Shown here: positions 47,415 to 56,147 of the stretch, one piece after another | Numbering within the stretch: position 1 is the first letter of the stretch | Layout of the letters: every line of letters starts with the position of its first letter | NCBI GenBank assembly: GCA_012517315.1 | Contig: JAAYVE010000008.1 | Coordinates: forward strand, 58,340 to 122,339 | Length of the DNA: 64,000 nucleotides | Direction: 5' to 3' | From: Deltaproteobacteria bacterium | GTDB taxonomy: Bacteria > Desulfobacterota > Syntrophobacteria > Syntrophobacterales > Syntrophobacteraceae | Position numbers and translations under genes: made by a program | Notes under the pieces: generated by a model | The model's input: the letters and a program-made list of their open reading frames with translations, nothing else | What the model was told of the DNA's origin: nothing | Database searches by the model: none

Positions 47415-47438
47415 GACCATCATCCGGAGAAAGCCAGA

Positions 47439-48599
47439 TTGAAGAACATCAGCATATTGGGAAGTACAGGATCCATCGGGGTCAGCACCCTCCAGGTCGT
47501 GGAGCAATTCCCTGAGCGTTTTCGAGTCATCGCCTTGGCCGCAGGTAAGAACGCCACTTTGCTCGTTCAGCAGATCAAGCGTTTCAAACCCCTTGTGGTG
47601 GCGGTGATGGACGCTCAAGTCGCCGCTGCGGTCTCCCAGGCTTTGGGCAAAGAAGACGCCAAGACGGAGATTCTACACGGACCCGCAGGGTACGAACGGG
47701 TGGCCAGTCACCCGGAAGTGCATCTGGTGGTGTCCGCCATGGTGGGGGCTGCGGGACTGCTACCCACGCTAGCCGCCGTCTGTTCTGGAAAGCACCTCGC
47801 CCTGGCCAACAAGGAGACCCTCGTGGTCGCCGGAGAGATCGTCATGGACCTCGCCGCGAGAAACGGGATTCGAATCCTGCCGGTGGATAGCGAACACAGC
47901 GCTATTTTTCAGGCGCTCCAAGGCAATCAACGCAAGTCTCTCAGGAGGATTCTCCTCACGGCCTCCGGGGGACCGTTTTTCCTCAGGAGCACCGAGGAAC
48001 TGGCCCGTGTCACTCCCGATGCGGCTCTCCGCCATCCCAACTGGTCCATGGGGCAGAAGATCACCGTCGACTCTTCGACTCTCATGAACAAGGGTCTGGA
48101 AGCGATCGAGGCCCACTGGCTTTTCGGTGTTCCCGTGGAGCAAATCCATGTCCACATTCATCCGGAGAGCATCGTTCATTCCATGGTGGAGTACGTCGAC
48201 GGTTCCGTCATCGCCCAGATGGGCATCCCCGATATGAAGATTCCCATCGCTTACGCCTTGGCTTATCCCGAACGACTGCCCGTGCAGGGACCTCCCCTGG
48301 ATCTCTTTCAACTGAAGAGTTTGAGCTTCTACCCACCCGATGGCGAGAGATTCCCGTGTCTCCCCCTCGCTTATAAGGCCTGCCAGCTGGGATCCACCGT
48401 CCCTGCTGTCCTGAATGCGGCAAATGAAATCGCCGTCCAGGCCTTTCTCGATCACAGGATCGGTTTTCTGGACATTCCCCGGATCATCGCAGCCGTCATG
48501 GAAGAGCACGTTCCGGCGGAGCGCCTTTCCCTGGATGCCATCCTGGCCGCAGATGCATGGGCCAGGGAGAAAACTGCTACGGAACTCGAAAATGCGTGA
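47439..48599 (+). CDS. dxr: 1-deoxy-D-xylulose 5-phosphate reductoisomerase
   Basis: A 386-residue IspC. ISILGSTGSIGVSTL is the NADPH fold, ALANKETLVVAG and DSEHSAIFQAL the active site, and HPNWSMGQKITVDSST the flexible-loop region. It forms methylerythritol phosphate in isoprenoid synthesis, supplying uppS and hopanoids. The start is TTG at 47439, behind CGGAGAAAG; there is no ATG before the NADPH motif. Confidence 0.95.
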   Translation: MKNISILGSTGSIGVSTLQVVEQFPERFRVIALAAGKNATLLVQQIKRFKPLVVAVMDAQVAAAVSQALGKEDAKTEILHGPAGYERVASHPEVHLVVSAMVGAAGLLPTLAAVCSGKHLALANKETLVVAGEIVMDLAARNGIRILPVDSEHSAIFQALQGNQRKSLRRILLTASGGPFFLRSTEELARVTPDAALRHPNWSMGQKITVDSSTLMNKGLEAIEAHWLFGVPVEQIHVHIHPESIVHSMVEYVDGSVIAQMGIPDMKIPIAYALAYPERLPVQGPPLDLFQLKSLSFYPPDGERFPCLPLAYKACQLGSTVPAVLNAANEIAVQAFLDHRIGFLDIPRIIAAVMEEHVPAERLSLDAILAADAWAREKTATELENA

Positions 48600-48792
48600 G
48601 GTCTCTGAAGACATTCGAGGCAACGGACTTTATCATTGTGGGAGTAAGGCAGACTTTGTCTTTCGCCTCCGCCAGAAGGCGAATTGTGTCATGAAATAGG
48701 TCGATGCGATCGATCTAATGTCCGATGTCCCAAACGGCTGAGTGACGAACCTCCCTGGATTCTTTGCAGGTTCTTGCAGAAAGGTAGATACA

Positions 48793-49881
48793 TTGTTCAC
48801 CACCATCTCTTCCACGATACTCGTATTGGGCGTTCTGATCTTTGTTCACGAATTGGGACATTTCCTGGTGGCCAAATGGACGGGTGTGACCGTCCTGCGT
48901 TTTTCCTTCGGTTTCGGTCCGAGGCTTGTGGGATTCAAGCGAGGCGACACCGATTACTGTCTCTCCCTCATTCCCTTGGGCGGCTACGTGAAGATGCTCG
49001 GAGAGGAAAGAGACGAGGAAATCACCGAGGAACAGCGGGCGGGGAGTTTCTCGGTACAGCCTTTAGCGAAGCGCAGTGCAATTGTCTTTGCCGGTCCCCT
49101 GTCCAACTTCCTCCTGGCCATCGTCATTTTCACCCTGGTGTATGCCCTATCGGGCATCCCACAGATGACCGCAGACATCGGTACGGTGAATCCTGGGTCC
49201 CCTGCCGAACAGGCCGGCTTGCAGCCCGGTGACAAGGTGCTCGCCATCAACGGAAAACCGATCACCTTCTGGGAGGAACTCTCAAAAACCATCGAGGCGT
49301 CGGGAGAAAAGCCCATGGCGCTGGATGTGCAGCGGGGTGACGAAAGAATTCTCATCTCGGTCACCGCCGCCGTGAGCGAAGTGCCAAATTTGTTCGGGGA
49401 GAAAATCAGACGGGCGGTGATTGGAGTGACCGCATCGGGAAAATTCATCGTACGCCAGGTGGATCCCATCAATGCTTTCCAAGAAAGCCTCATCCAGACG
49501 GCCCACCTGAGCAAGCTGTTTCTCATGACCATTGTGAAGATGGTGGAAGGGGTGGTTTCTCTCAAGACCTTGGGCGGCCCCATTCTCATCGCACAGATGG
49601 CGGGCCAACAGGCCAGTGAAGGCATGCTGAACCTTGTTTACTTCATTGCCCTTATCAGCGTGAACCTTGCCGTGCTCAACCTCCTGCCCATTCCGGTTCT
49701 GGACGGCGGCCACCTGCTCTTCTTTTTCCTCGAGGCGCTCATCGGAAGGCCTATCGAAACGAGCAAGATCGAAATGGCGCAAAAACTGGGGATGGTGGTC
49801 CTGCTGGTCCTCATGGTGTTCGTTTTCTATAACGACATCATGCGCCTGATCCCGGGACAGAAGCCTGATTTTATGCCGTAG
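48793..49881 (+). CDS. rseP: RseP/site-2 protease, single PDZ
   Basis: A 362-residue intramembrane zinc metalloprotease. Zinc ligands HELGH in FVHELGHFLVAKW and the Asp in LLPIPVLDGGHLLF; one PDZ domain (about 115-180), whereas E. coli has two. Normal for shorter homologs. TTG 48793 behind AAAGGT is preferred over GTG 48742, because the first membrane helix begins there. It closes the rpsB-to-rseP order; substrates are usually anti-sigma factors. Confidence 0.93.
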   Translation: MFTTISSTILVLGVLIFVHELGHFLVAKWTGVTVLRFSFGFGPRLVGFKRGDTDYCLSLIPLGGYVKMLGEERDEEITEEQRAGSFSVQPLAKRSAIVFAGPLSNFLLAIVIFTLVYALSGIPQMTADIGTVNPGSPAEQAGLQPGDKVLAINGKPITFWEELSKTIEASGEKPMALDVQRGDERILISVTAAVSEVPNLFGEKIRRAVIGVTASGKFIVRQVDPINAFQESLIQTAHLSKLFLMTIVKMVEGVVSLKTLGGPILIAQMAGQQASEGMLNLVYFIALISVNLAVLNLLPIPVLDGGHLLFFFLEALIGRPIETSKIEMAQKLGMVVLLVLMVFVFYNDIMRLIPGQKPDFMP

Positions 49882-50006
49882 TGTTCGCCGGTGGGTTTCA
49901 ACGCGTCCTTTCCACACCGAGTCCGTCTCCCTGGGCTCCGAGGGTGCGTGCGCCGTGCAGGGAAGCAGACCCCTCATTTCAACAGACTCAGAAGCACTTG
50001 AACCCC

Positions 50007-50705
50007 ATGAAAATCCTTGCAGCGGACTGTTGCACGTCTTCGGGGAGCGTCGCTCTTCTGGACGGTGAACAGGTGGTTGCCGAGTGGACATTCGTCTCGC
50101 CCGAGACTCACAACCGTCGTCTTCTCAAAACCATCGGTTTCCTTCTCAACGAAATCGGCTGGTCCCTACACGACGTAGACGCCTACGCCGTGACCAGGGG
50201 TCCCGGCAGTTTTACGGGTTTGCGCATCGGCTTGACCACGATGAAAACCCTCGCCTGGTCCACAGGCAAGCCTTTCGTCGGTGTTCCCTCTCTAGACGCC
50301 CTTGCGGCTCCCTTGGCAACGGGTTCCCTTCCCATTTGCACGCTTTTAGACGCAAAAAAGCAGGAACTCTACTTCGGTTTCTTCTTGCCTGATGGGAGAG
50401 GACAGGCCACTTTGGCAAAGCCCTACCGGCTGTTGCCGGTCAGGGGCGTGTCGGAACATATTGCCGCCCCGGCCATTTTCTGCGGCAACGGCTGCCCTCT
50501 CTACAGAGACACTCTTCAGAGCAGCCTCGGAAATCGGTTTCTGGAAGCCCCCGCCCCGTTTCACCTCATCCGGGCGAGTTTTGTCGGGCAGATCGCCCTG
50601 ACCCGGCTTCTACGGGGGGAAACCGATGACCCCATGACCAGTGTGCCTCTCTACGTGAGACCCTCAGAGGCAGAACTCAAACGTCCCCAGTCTGCCCGGT
50701 CATGA
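50007..50705 (+). CDS. tsaB: tRNA threonylcarbamoyladenosine biosynthesis protein TsaB
   Basis: A 232-residue ASKHA-fold protein. KILAADCCTSSGSVALLDG is the N-terminal phosphate loop and AVTRGPGSFTGLRIGLTT the TsaB signature. It partners TsaD in forming t6A on tRNA. ATG 50007 was chosen from alignment. Overlaps the following gene by 4 bases. Confidence 0.94.
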   Translation: MKILAADCCTSSGSVALLDGEQVVAEWTFVSPETHNRRLLKTIGFLLNEIGWSLHDVDAYAVTRGPGSFTGLRIGLTTMKTLAWSTGKPFVGVPSLDALAAPLATGSLPICTLLDAKKQELYFGFFLPDGRGQATLAKPYRLLPVRGVSEHIAAPAIFCGNGCPLYRDTLQSSLGNRFLEAPAPFHLIRASFVGQIALTRLLRGETDDPMTSVPLYVRPSEAELKRPQSARS

Positions 50706-51355
50706 AACCTTCCCGTACCGGTCTGCAGCGAATTCTTCGGACGTCCCCCTTCCCCCTCACCTTTCTCTTGAGAAATTTCAGAATATTGCGCAAGGAACCA
50801 CACTGGCGTACGCTCTCCATCGCCGCCAGGAGGGGACTCCTCCTGGCCTTGGTGAAAGAACGCGTCCGGTTCTTCATGGAAGTGCGGCAATGGGTGCGGG
50901 AAAAGCAAGGGGGAGGAGACCGGCTGCACATCGCCCCTGGAGATCCACCACTGTTCCAGGACCAATACTGCAACCGTTGCGGCGCCTGCTGTGAATTCGC
51001 AAGCGGTTTGCCCGACTTCCCGTTTCCCGGGGAAATCCCGGTCCACTGGTTGGACGTCTTCGGTGAGGGTTTGGGAAGGGGCCACCGCTTCTGCCCCTTT
51101 CTGTGGGAGGACAGAGCAGGGCGTCGAAGCATCTGTTCCATCCACCCGTGGAGACCGGTTCCATGCCGGTCTTTTGAGGAGGAGGAGTGCGCATATCTGA
51201 AGGAGGACCCCGCTTTTCAAGAATCCTCCCCTGAGTCCGACCTGTCAGTGGCGCGTCGATGGCTCGTCCACTTGGTTGATCCCCGCAAGACGCCAGGCAG
51301 GCTCGCCGATCTCCCTGCAAAAAGTCCAAAATTCCTGAAACTTAACCGGGTTTAG
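50702..51355 (+). CDS. YkgJ-type Fe/Zn-cluster protein
   Basis: A 217-residue protein of the zinc/iron-chelating YkgJ family. Cysteine pattern: CNRCGACCEFASG (about 90-102), CPFL (about 128), CSIHPWRPVPCRSF and EEEC. An unusual N-terminal 80 residues are basic. The last 37 residues are encoded opposite the end of the Tim44-like gene. Function is unknown; some relatives assist metal handling. Confidence 0.78.
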   Translation: MKPSRTGLQRILRTSPFPLTFLLRNFRILRKEPHWRTLSIAARRGLLLALVKERVRFFMEVRQWVREKQGGGDRLHIAPGDPPLFQDQYCNRCGACCEFASGLPDFPFPGEIPVHWLDVFGEGLGRGHRFCPFLWEDRAGRRSICSIHPWRPVPCRSFEEEECAYLKEDPAFQESSPESDLSVARRWLVHLVDPRKTPGRLADLPAKSPKFLKLNRV

Positions 51356-52303
51356 TTTATCTCCCTCCAGGACGCCCCCCGTCTTGTCATCCACGACGTA
51401 GTCCAGCAGGTTCGCCGTGAAAAGGACCGTCACATAATCCTTGCCCATTTCCTGCCAGGCTTCCGAGGGTTCCACCTTGCGTACGGCGATGTTCTCCAAG
51501 CGGTTGATCTGGCCCTTCTGCCGCATGGCCTCGAATTCGCCTTTGAAATAGTCGATCATTTCCTGAGTGAGCAGGTTTTCGATGCCTTCCAGGCTGCGAT
51601 TCATCCACCCGGCCTGAACACGGAAGAAGATGTCCTGAACGGTTTCCTTGAATCGCTCTTCGTCAAAAGCCGGATCGGTTCGCCCAATGACGTCCAGGGG
51701 ATTACCCCTCGCTCCCCCCGAATAACTGTCCAGATCAGAATCCCTCCCGTAAGGGCTCGCATCCATTTGACGGGGCATGGCAAAAGCACCTTCGGGATCC
51801 GGCCCGCTTCCCCCATAGTAAGCTGCAGCTTGGCTCGCCTCGCGCCTTCGCCTCGCGAAAAAGCGCCAACCAAAGTATAGGAGCGCACCAATAAGGATGA
51901 TATCAAGGAAGCCGATTCCTCCTCCCGACTGGCTGCCGGAGGGAGCCGCGTGACCGGAACCGCCAAAGAGGAGACTGCCGAGAAGACCGCCTGCCAATCC
52001 ACCGGCCAACCCCTGCATGAAGGGGCTCCTCATGAGTCCGCCACCAGGCGAAACAGGGGCTTGAGGACTGTCCAGGCGCCTCTGGGGACTGCTCATGCCG
52101 GGCCCCGGGGAAGAAGGACTCATGGGTGAACTCGTATCGGGCCTCGATGGCATACTGGGTGACGAGAAGCTGCGGCTGCCCCGGCTTCCCGCAGACCCGC
52201 CGCGCCCCGCTCGAGCCCAGGCATTGGATTCCAGAGCAACGCAACAAAGAAACAGCACCGCCCCAAACAACACGGCGCTCTTGTAGATGGCTTTCTTTTT
52301 CAT
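51245..52303 (-). CDS. exported Tim44-like domain protein
   Basis: A 352-residue protein. An N-terminal signal (SAVLFGAVLFLCCVALESNAWA) precedes a low-complexity Gly/Ser/Pro stretch (about 32-90), a hydrophobic segment GFLDIILIGALLYFGWRFF, and a Tim44-like domain (about 205-345, with FRVQAGWMNRSLEGIENLLTQEM and WRLAGINQ). Members occur widely in proteobacteria without known function. The last 111 bases overlap the convergent YkgJ gene. Confidence 0.82.
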   Translation of the reverse strand: MKKKAIYKSAVLFGAVLFLCCVALESNAWARAGRGGSAGSRGSRSFSSPSMPSRPDTSSPMSPSSPGPGMSSPQRRLDSPQAPVSPGGGLMRSPFMQGLAGGLAGGLLGSLLFGGSGHAAPSGSQSGGGIGFLDIILIGALLYFGWRFFARRRREASQAAAYYGGSGPDPEGAFAMPRQMDASPYGRDSDLDSYSGGARGNPLDVIGRTDPAFDEERFKETVQDIFFRVQAGWMNRSLEGIENLLTQEMIDYFKGEFEAMRQKGQINRLENIAVRKVEPSEAWQEMGKDYVTVLFTANLLDYVVDDKTGGVLEGDKLNPVKFQEFWTFCREIGEPAWRLAGINQVDEPSTRH

Positions 52304-52683
52304 CGTGGAACTCCCATTTCCCTTGGTGTGATGGACATCTCAACCTGCCCGGGCCATGCCCGGACACTAACATTAACAGCCGGCTTGGGAAATGGCAAGC
52401 CACTAAAGCACGCCAAGGCTTTCGATCCGGCGTTCAGGAGGTGGGATGAAGTGGCAATTTGTATGCCTTCCTACAGACACAGGGAGGGAAAACGCCGTCT
52501 TGTTCCCTCTCCAATGAGGAAGAGGGTCTGGGTGAGGGCAGGCTGGAGCCTGTCGTCACCAATCCCAAACATTCCTCCGAAGAGGAAGGAACAAGAGGAA
52601 AACGGCATAGAGATCCCCATCGCCTAGGTCGAGGCTTCGCCGGCTTTGTGCCGTTTCCGCTCGAAAGTGAAGCGTCGGGCGGT
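52304..52683. other. Intergenic region between Tim44-like gene and fdhA end
   Basis: 380 bases without a gene. Contains the minus-strand promoter-like pair (52370-52398) for the Tim44-like gene and a CCGGGC-CAT-GCCCGG hairpin near 52348. No clear terminator for the fdh operon was seen. Confidence 0.45.
52370..52398 (-). promoter_or_regulatory. Promoter-like element for Tim44-like gene
   Basis: On the minus strand TTGCCA (52398-52393), a 17-bp spacer and TAATGT (52375-52370), about 67 bases before the start. Moderate match only. Confidence 0.35.
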
Positions 52684-54720
52684 TTACGCTGCCTTCTGGA
52701 GAGCTACAGCGCAGACCTTGTACTCAGGAATTTTGGCGATGGGGTCATAGGCCGGATTGGTCAGGATGTTGGCACAGCTCTCGATAAAATGGAACGGTAC
52801 GAAGACCGTGCCCCGCCGAATCCGCGTCGTCACGTCGACGCGGATGACCATTTCACCCCTCCTGGAAGCCACCTTCACCGCGTCGCCCCGCTTGACCCCG
52901 AGGGCAAGGGCATCCTCCGGGTTCATTTCCAGAAATCCTTCGGGCATCTCTTTCTCGAGGGATGGAGAGTTGCGGGTCATGGTGCCCGTGTGATAGTGCA
53001 CGTGGATTCTTCCAGTGGTGAGCCAGAACGGGTAATCGGCATCCACCACTTCTGCCGGCGGCTTGTACTCGATGGCATGAAAAAGGCCCAGCCCGCGGGA
53101 AAAGCGGCCCTGATGGAGAAATTTCGTCCCAGGGTGATCCGGGGTTGGACACGGCCAGCAGAGGCCGTCTCCTTCCAGGCGCTCGAAGGTGATGCCCCCG
53201 TAAGAGGGAGTTAAGCGACTCACTTCCTCGAGGATGGCGGCGGGCGAGTCGTATTCCATGGGATAGCCGAACCGGTTGGAGAGGTCCTGAATGATTTCCC
53301 AGTCCGCCCGTGACTCTCCGACGGGCGCGATGGCACGGCGCACCCTCTGTACGCGCCTTTCCGTGTTGGTGAAAGTGCCGTCCTTTTCCGCGAAGGACGC
53401 ACCGGGCAGAACCACGTGGGCAAAAGCGGTCGTGGGCGTGAGAAAGATGTCCTGGACCACAAGCAACTCCGCATTTCGCAGAGCTTTCTCCACATGGTGG
53501 ATATCCGGGTCGCTCATCATGGGGTTTTCACCCACTACGAATAGTGCCCTCACCGAACCCTCGGCGAGTCCTTCCAGCATCCCGGGAATGGTCAATCCCA
53601 CCTTGTCCGAAAGCTTCCCATTCCACGCCGCCTCGAATTTCTCCTGATTTGCGGGAACGTTCACCGCCTGGTAACCAGGGTAGACATTGGGCAGGCCTCC
53701 CATGTCACATGCTCCCTGAACGTTGTTCTGGCCTCTCAGAGGATTGACCCCTGTGGATTCGCGGCCGATGTGCCCGGTGAGCATGGAAAGATTGGCCAGG
53801 GATTTCACGTTGTCCACCCCTGTGGTGTGCTGCGTGATACCCATGCAGTAAACGAGACTCCCCGCCCGGGCATGAGCGTACCAGTCGGCGATGGTGCAGA
53901 TGTCGTCCACGGACACCCCGGTGATTTCGGACACCCGTTCCGGCGTGTACTGCTCCATGACTTTGCGGAACTCCTCAAACCCCTCGGTCCTCTCGTCCAC
54001 AAAAGCCTGGTTATGCCAACCCCGGGCGAGGATGACGTGCATGATTCCATTGATGAGAGCCACGTCGGTCCCAAGATTGTGCTGTACATGCAGGTCGGCC
54101 TTATGAACGAGTTGAATTCTGCGGGGGTCGGCGACGACCACTTTGGCCCCCTTCTGCTTTGCCCGGAAAATGCGCGTAGCCACAAGGGGATGGGAGGACG
54201 TGGTATTGGATCCGATCACCACGATGCAGTCGGCATCCTCCAGCTCCCCTATGGAGTTGGTCATGGCGCCACTTCCAAAGGCCGCGGCAAGACCTGCCAC
54301 GGTAGAGGAGTGTCAGAGCCTGGCGCAGTGGTCCACATTATTGGTGCCCACTGCAGCCCGTGCGAACTTCTGGATGAGGTAATTCTCCTCGTTGGTCACT
54401 TTGGCGGAGGCCAGAAAGGCAATGCTGTCGCTCCCATGCGCCTCCTTGATCTCCCGGAGACGTGCTGCCGTGAAATCCAGGGCCTCGTCCCAGGAAACGG
54501 GGGTCAACTCCCTGTTTTTTCTGAGGAGAGGGCGCGTGAGGCGCTTCGGGCTCTGAACGAACTCGTGCACATTCCAACCCTTGACACAGAGCTTTCCCTC
54601 GTTCACGGGATTTGTCTTGCAGGGGATGGTGCCCACCAACCGTCCGTCCATGACTTCCAGGTAAAGGCCGCAGCCGCAGCCGCAGTATGTGCACGTCGTC
54701 AGTACCGTCCGGTATTCCAT
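52684..54720 (-). CDS. fdhA: formate dehydrogenase catalytic subunit, selenoprotein (Sec136)
   Basis: A 678-residue molybdopterin (Mo or W) enzyme read through a UGA at 54313-54315. The sequence VDHCARL-U-HSSTVAGL aligns with the selenocysteine site of E. coli FdhF (CCARVUHGPSVAGL), so the UGA is Sec136, not a stop. The N-terminal cluster is C10-x2-C13-x3-C17...C45; the C terminus is the dinucleotide-binding domain (RGDAVKVASRRGEMVIRV). No Tat signal, so cytoplasmic. A hairpin with a GGUCU loop follows the UGA. It oxidises formate or reduces CO2 as part of the Hdr complex encoded upstream. Confidence 0.93.
54282..54302 (-). promoter_or_regulatory. SECIS element of fdhA
   Basis: CCGTGGCA (54302-54295), loop GGTCT (54294-54290) and TGCCGCGG (54289-54282), an 8-bp stem with one U-G pair, beginning 10 nt after the UGA. 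The GGUCU apical loop matches that of E. coli fdhF. Confidence 0.85.
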
Positions 54721-54731
54721 GGGAACTCCTC

Positions 54732-55538
54732 TCAGTGCTTCAGTTCTTCTCCCCGGATATTGAGCCCGGGAGGGGTCTCCGGGGAACCGTAGCCCGGCCT
54801 GCAGTGAAACTCCTCTTCGACGATATCCGCAATCTTCTTGTAGAGGGTTCTCAAGGGAATGTCCGCAGGACACACCTCGTTGCACAGACCGCAGTCGATA
54901 CACCGGCCCGCCATGTGAATGGCCCGGGTCAGGTGGAAGACGGGGTTCTCGGCGGGCAGGCTTCCAATGTCTCCGAAATCCTTGTTTTCCAGGGTGCACT
55001 CGCTGCAGTAGCACATGGGACAGATGTTCCGGCACCCGTAGCACTTGATGCACTTGGAGAATTCCGCAAGCCACAGTCGAAAGCGCTCATCCAGTTCCAT
55101 GGCCTCCACCTTGGCCACGGTGGCGAAGGAGCGAGGTTCCGCCGCCTCCCCTGCAACCCGTTCATCGGGATACGGCTTCAGGCATTCGCACGCATCGGCT
55201 AGGTCCTGGGGGCACGCAATCCCGACGGGGACCACCTGCTCGGATTTGATCTGCCCGGAGCCGAAAAGGGTTTTGAGACCCCTTTCATCACAACCACGGA
55301 CCAACACGCCATAGCATCCACTGGGATCGCCGCGGGTGATTTTCATGAGCTGTTTGTTGAGGGGATATCGGGAATCGCCCGGCTTGAACCTGTCCCCCAC
55401 GACCAGTCCTTCCAGATCGTCCCCATCGGTGAAAAGGTATGGTCCCACCTGCCCGTGCCGCTCCCGAAGACCGAGAAACCCTTTGATCTTTCCGGACTGG
55501 AGAAGTTCTTGAACCTTCATCTTGATCTTGTCATCCAT
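54732..55538 (-). CDS. FrhB/FdhB-like protein with two 4Fe-4S motifs
   Basis: A 268-residue protein related to the coenzyme F420 hydrogenase/formate dehydrogenase beta subunit. The mid part has GCDERGLKTLFGSGQI; the C-terminal cysteines are CIKCYGCRNICPMCYC and CIDCGLCNEVCP. It likely passes electrons from FdhA to MvhD/HdrA. It is 11 bases before fdhA and behind AGAGG. Use of F420 is not indicated. Confidence 0.83.
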   Translation of the reverse strand: MDDKIKMKVQELLQSGKIKGFLGLRERHGQVGPYLFTDGDDLEGLVVGDRFKPGDSRYPLNKQLMKITRGDPSGCYGVLVRGCDERGLKTLFGSGQIKSEQVVPVGIACPQDLADACECLKPYPDERVAGEAAEPRSFATVAKVEAMELDERFRLWLAEFSKCIKCYGCRNICPMCYCSECTLENKDFGDIGSLPAENPVFHLTRAIHMAGRCIDCGLCNEVCPADIPLRTLYKKIADIVEEEFHCRPGYGSPETPPGLNIRGEELKH

Positions 55539-55665
55539 GAACCAAAACCTCTTCGTCTAGAATCCCCTGCACCCATCCCCGTTGGGCGCGTCTGCACTCG
55601 AGGTCGAAAATCCCGGAGCTCCATCTGCAACGGCGTCACACGGAGATTCGCACGAAACCAAACTT

Positions 55666-56085
55666 TCAGGCCTTCACCCTCAACGGTGAGGGTCCAAGGG
55701 CCCTGATCTCTTCGATGAATTCCGTGGCAACCCTCACAAAGGTAGGGGCCTCGGCGGACGAGAGCCAATCCACCCGCAGCCTTCCTGGATCGATACCGGA
55801 GAAGGCGAGGAGTTTCTTCAGCATCGCGACCCGTTTGGCCGCCATGAGATTGCCTTCCAGATAATGACATTCTCCCAGGTGACACCCCACGACCAGGACC
55901 CCGTCAGCGCCTTTGGACAGAACCCTGAGAATCAGGTCGGGGCTCACCATCCCGGAACACATGACCCGAACAACGCGCAGATTGGGCGGATACTGCATAC
56001 GACCGACCCCAGCCAGGTCAGCGGCGGCGTACGCTCACCACGTGCACAGGAAGCCGATGATGGTCGGATTGAAAACATTGGACAT
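55666..56085 (-). CDS. MvhD-type electron-transfer subunit, selenoprotein (Sec17)
   Basis: A 139-residue MvhD/FrhD-family [2Fe-2S] protein. From ATG 56085 (behind AAAGGAA) it reads IIGFLCTW-U-AYAAADLAG; the UGA at 56035-56037 stands where the paralog at 60622-61077 has Cys ([13 protein letters not shown]). The second motif VVGCHLGECHYLEGN is normal. It joins hydrogenase or formate dehydrogenase to HdrA. If the UGA were a stop, only 16 residues would be made and the conserved remainder would lack its start. Confidence 0.88.
56000..56023 (-). promoter_or_regulatory. Candidate SECIS element of the Sec17 mvhD
   Basis: CGCTGACC (56023-56016) pairs with GGTCGG-T-CG (56008-56000) with one bulged T; loop TGGCTGG (7 nt). 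It begins 11 nt after the UGA, the spacing of bacterial SECIS elements. Confidence 0.6.
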
Positions 56086-56147
56086 GTGGGCGTTCCTTTC
56101 CGTTTTTCAGTCCCATGAAACGTGAAAACACAGCGGGTGGGAACGGC

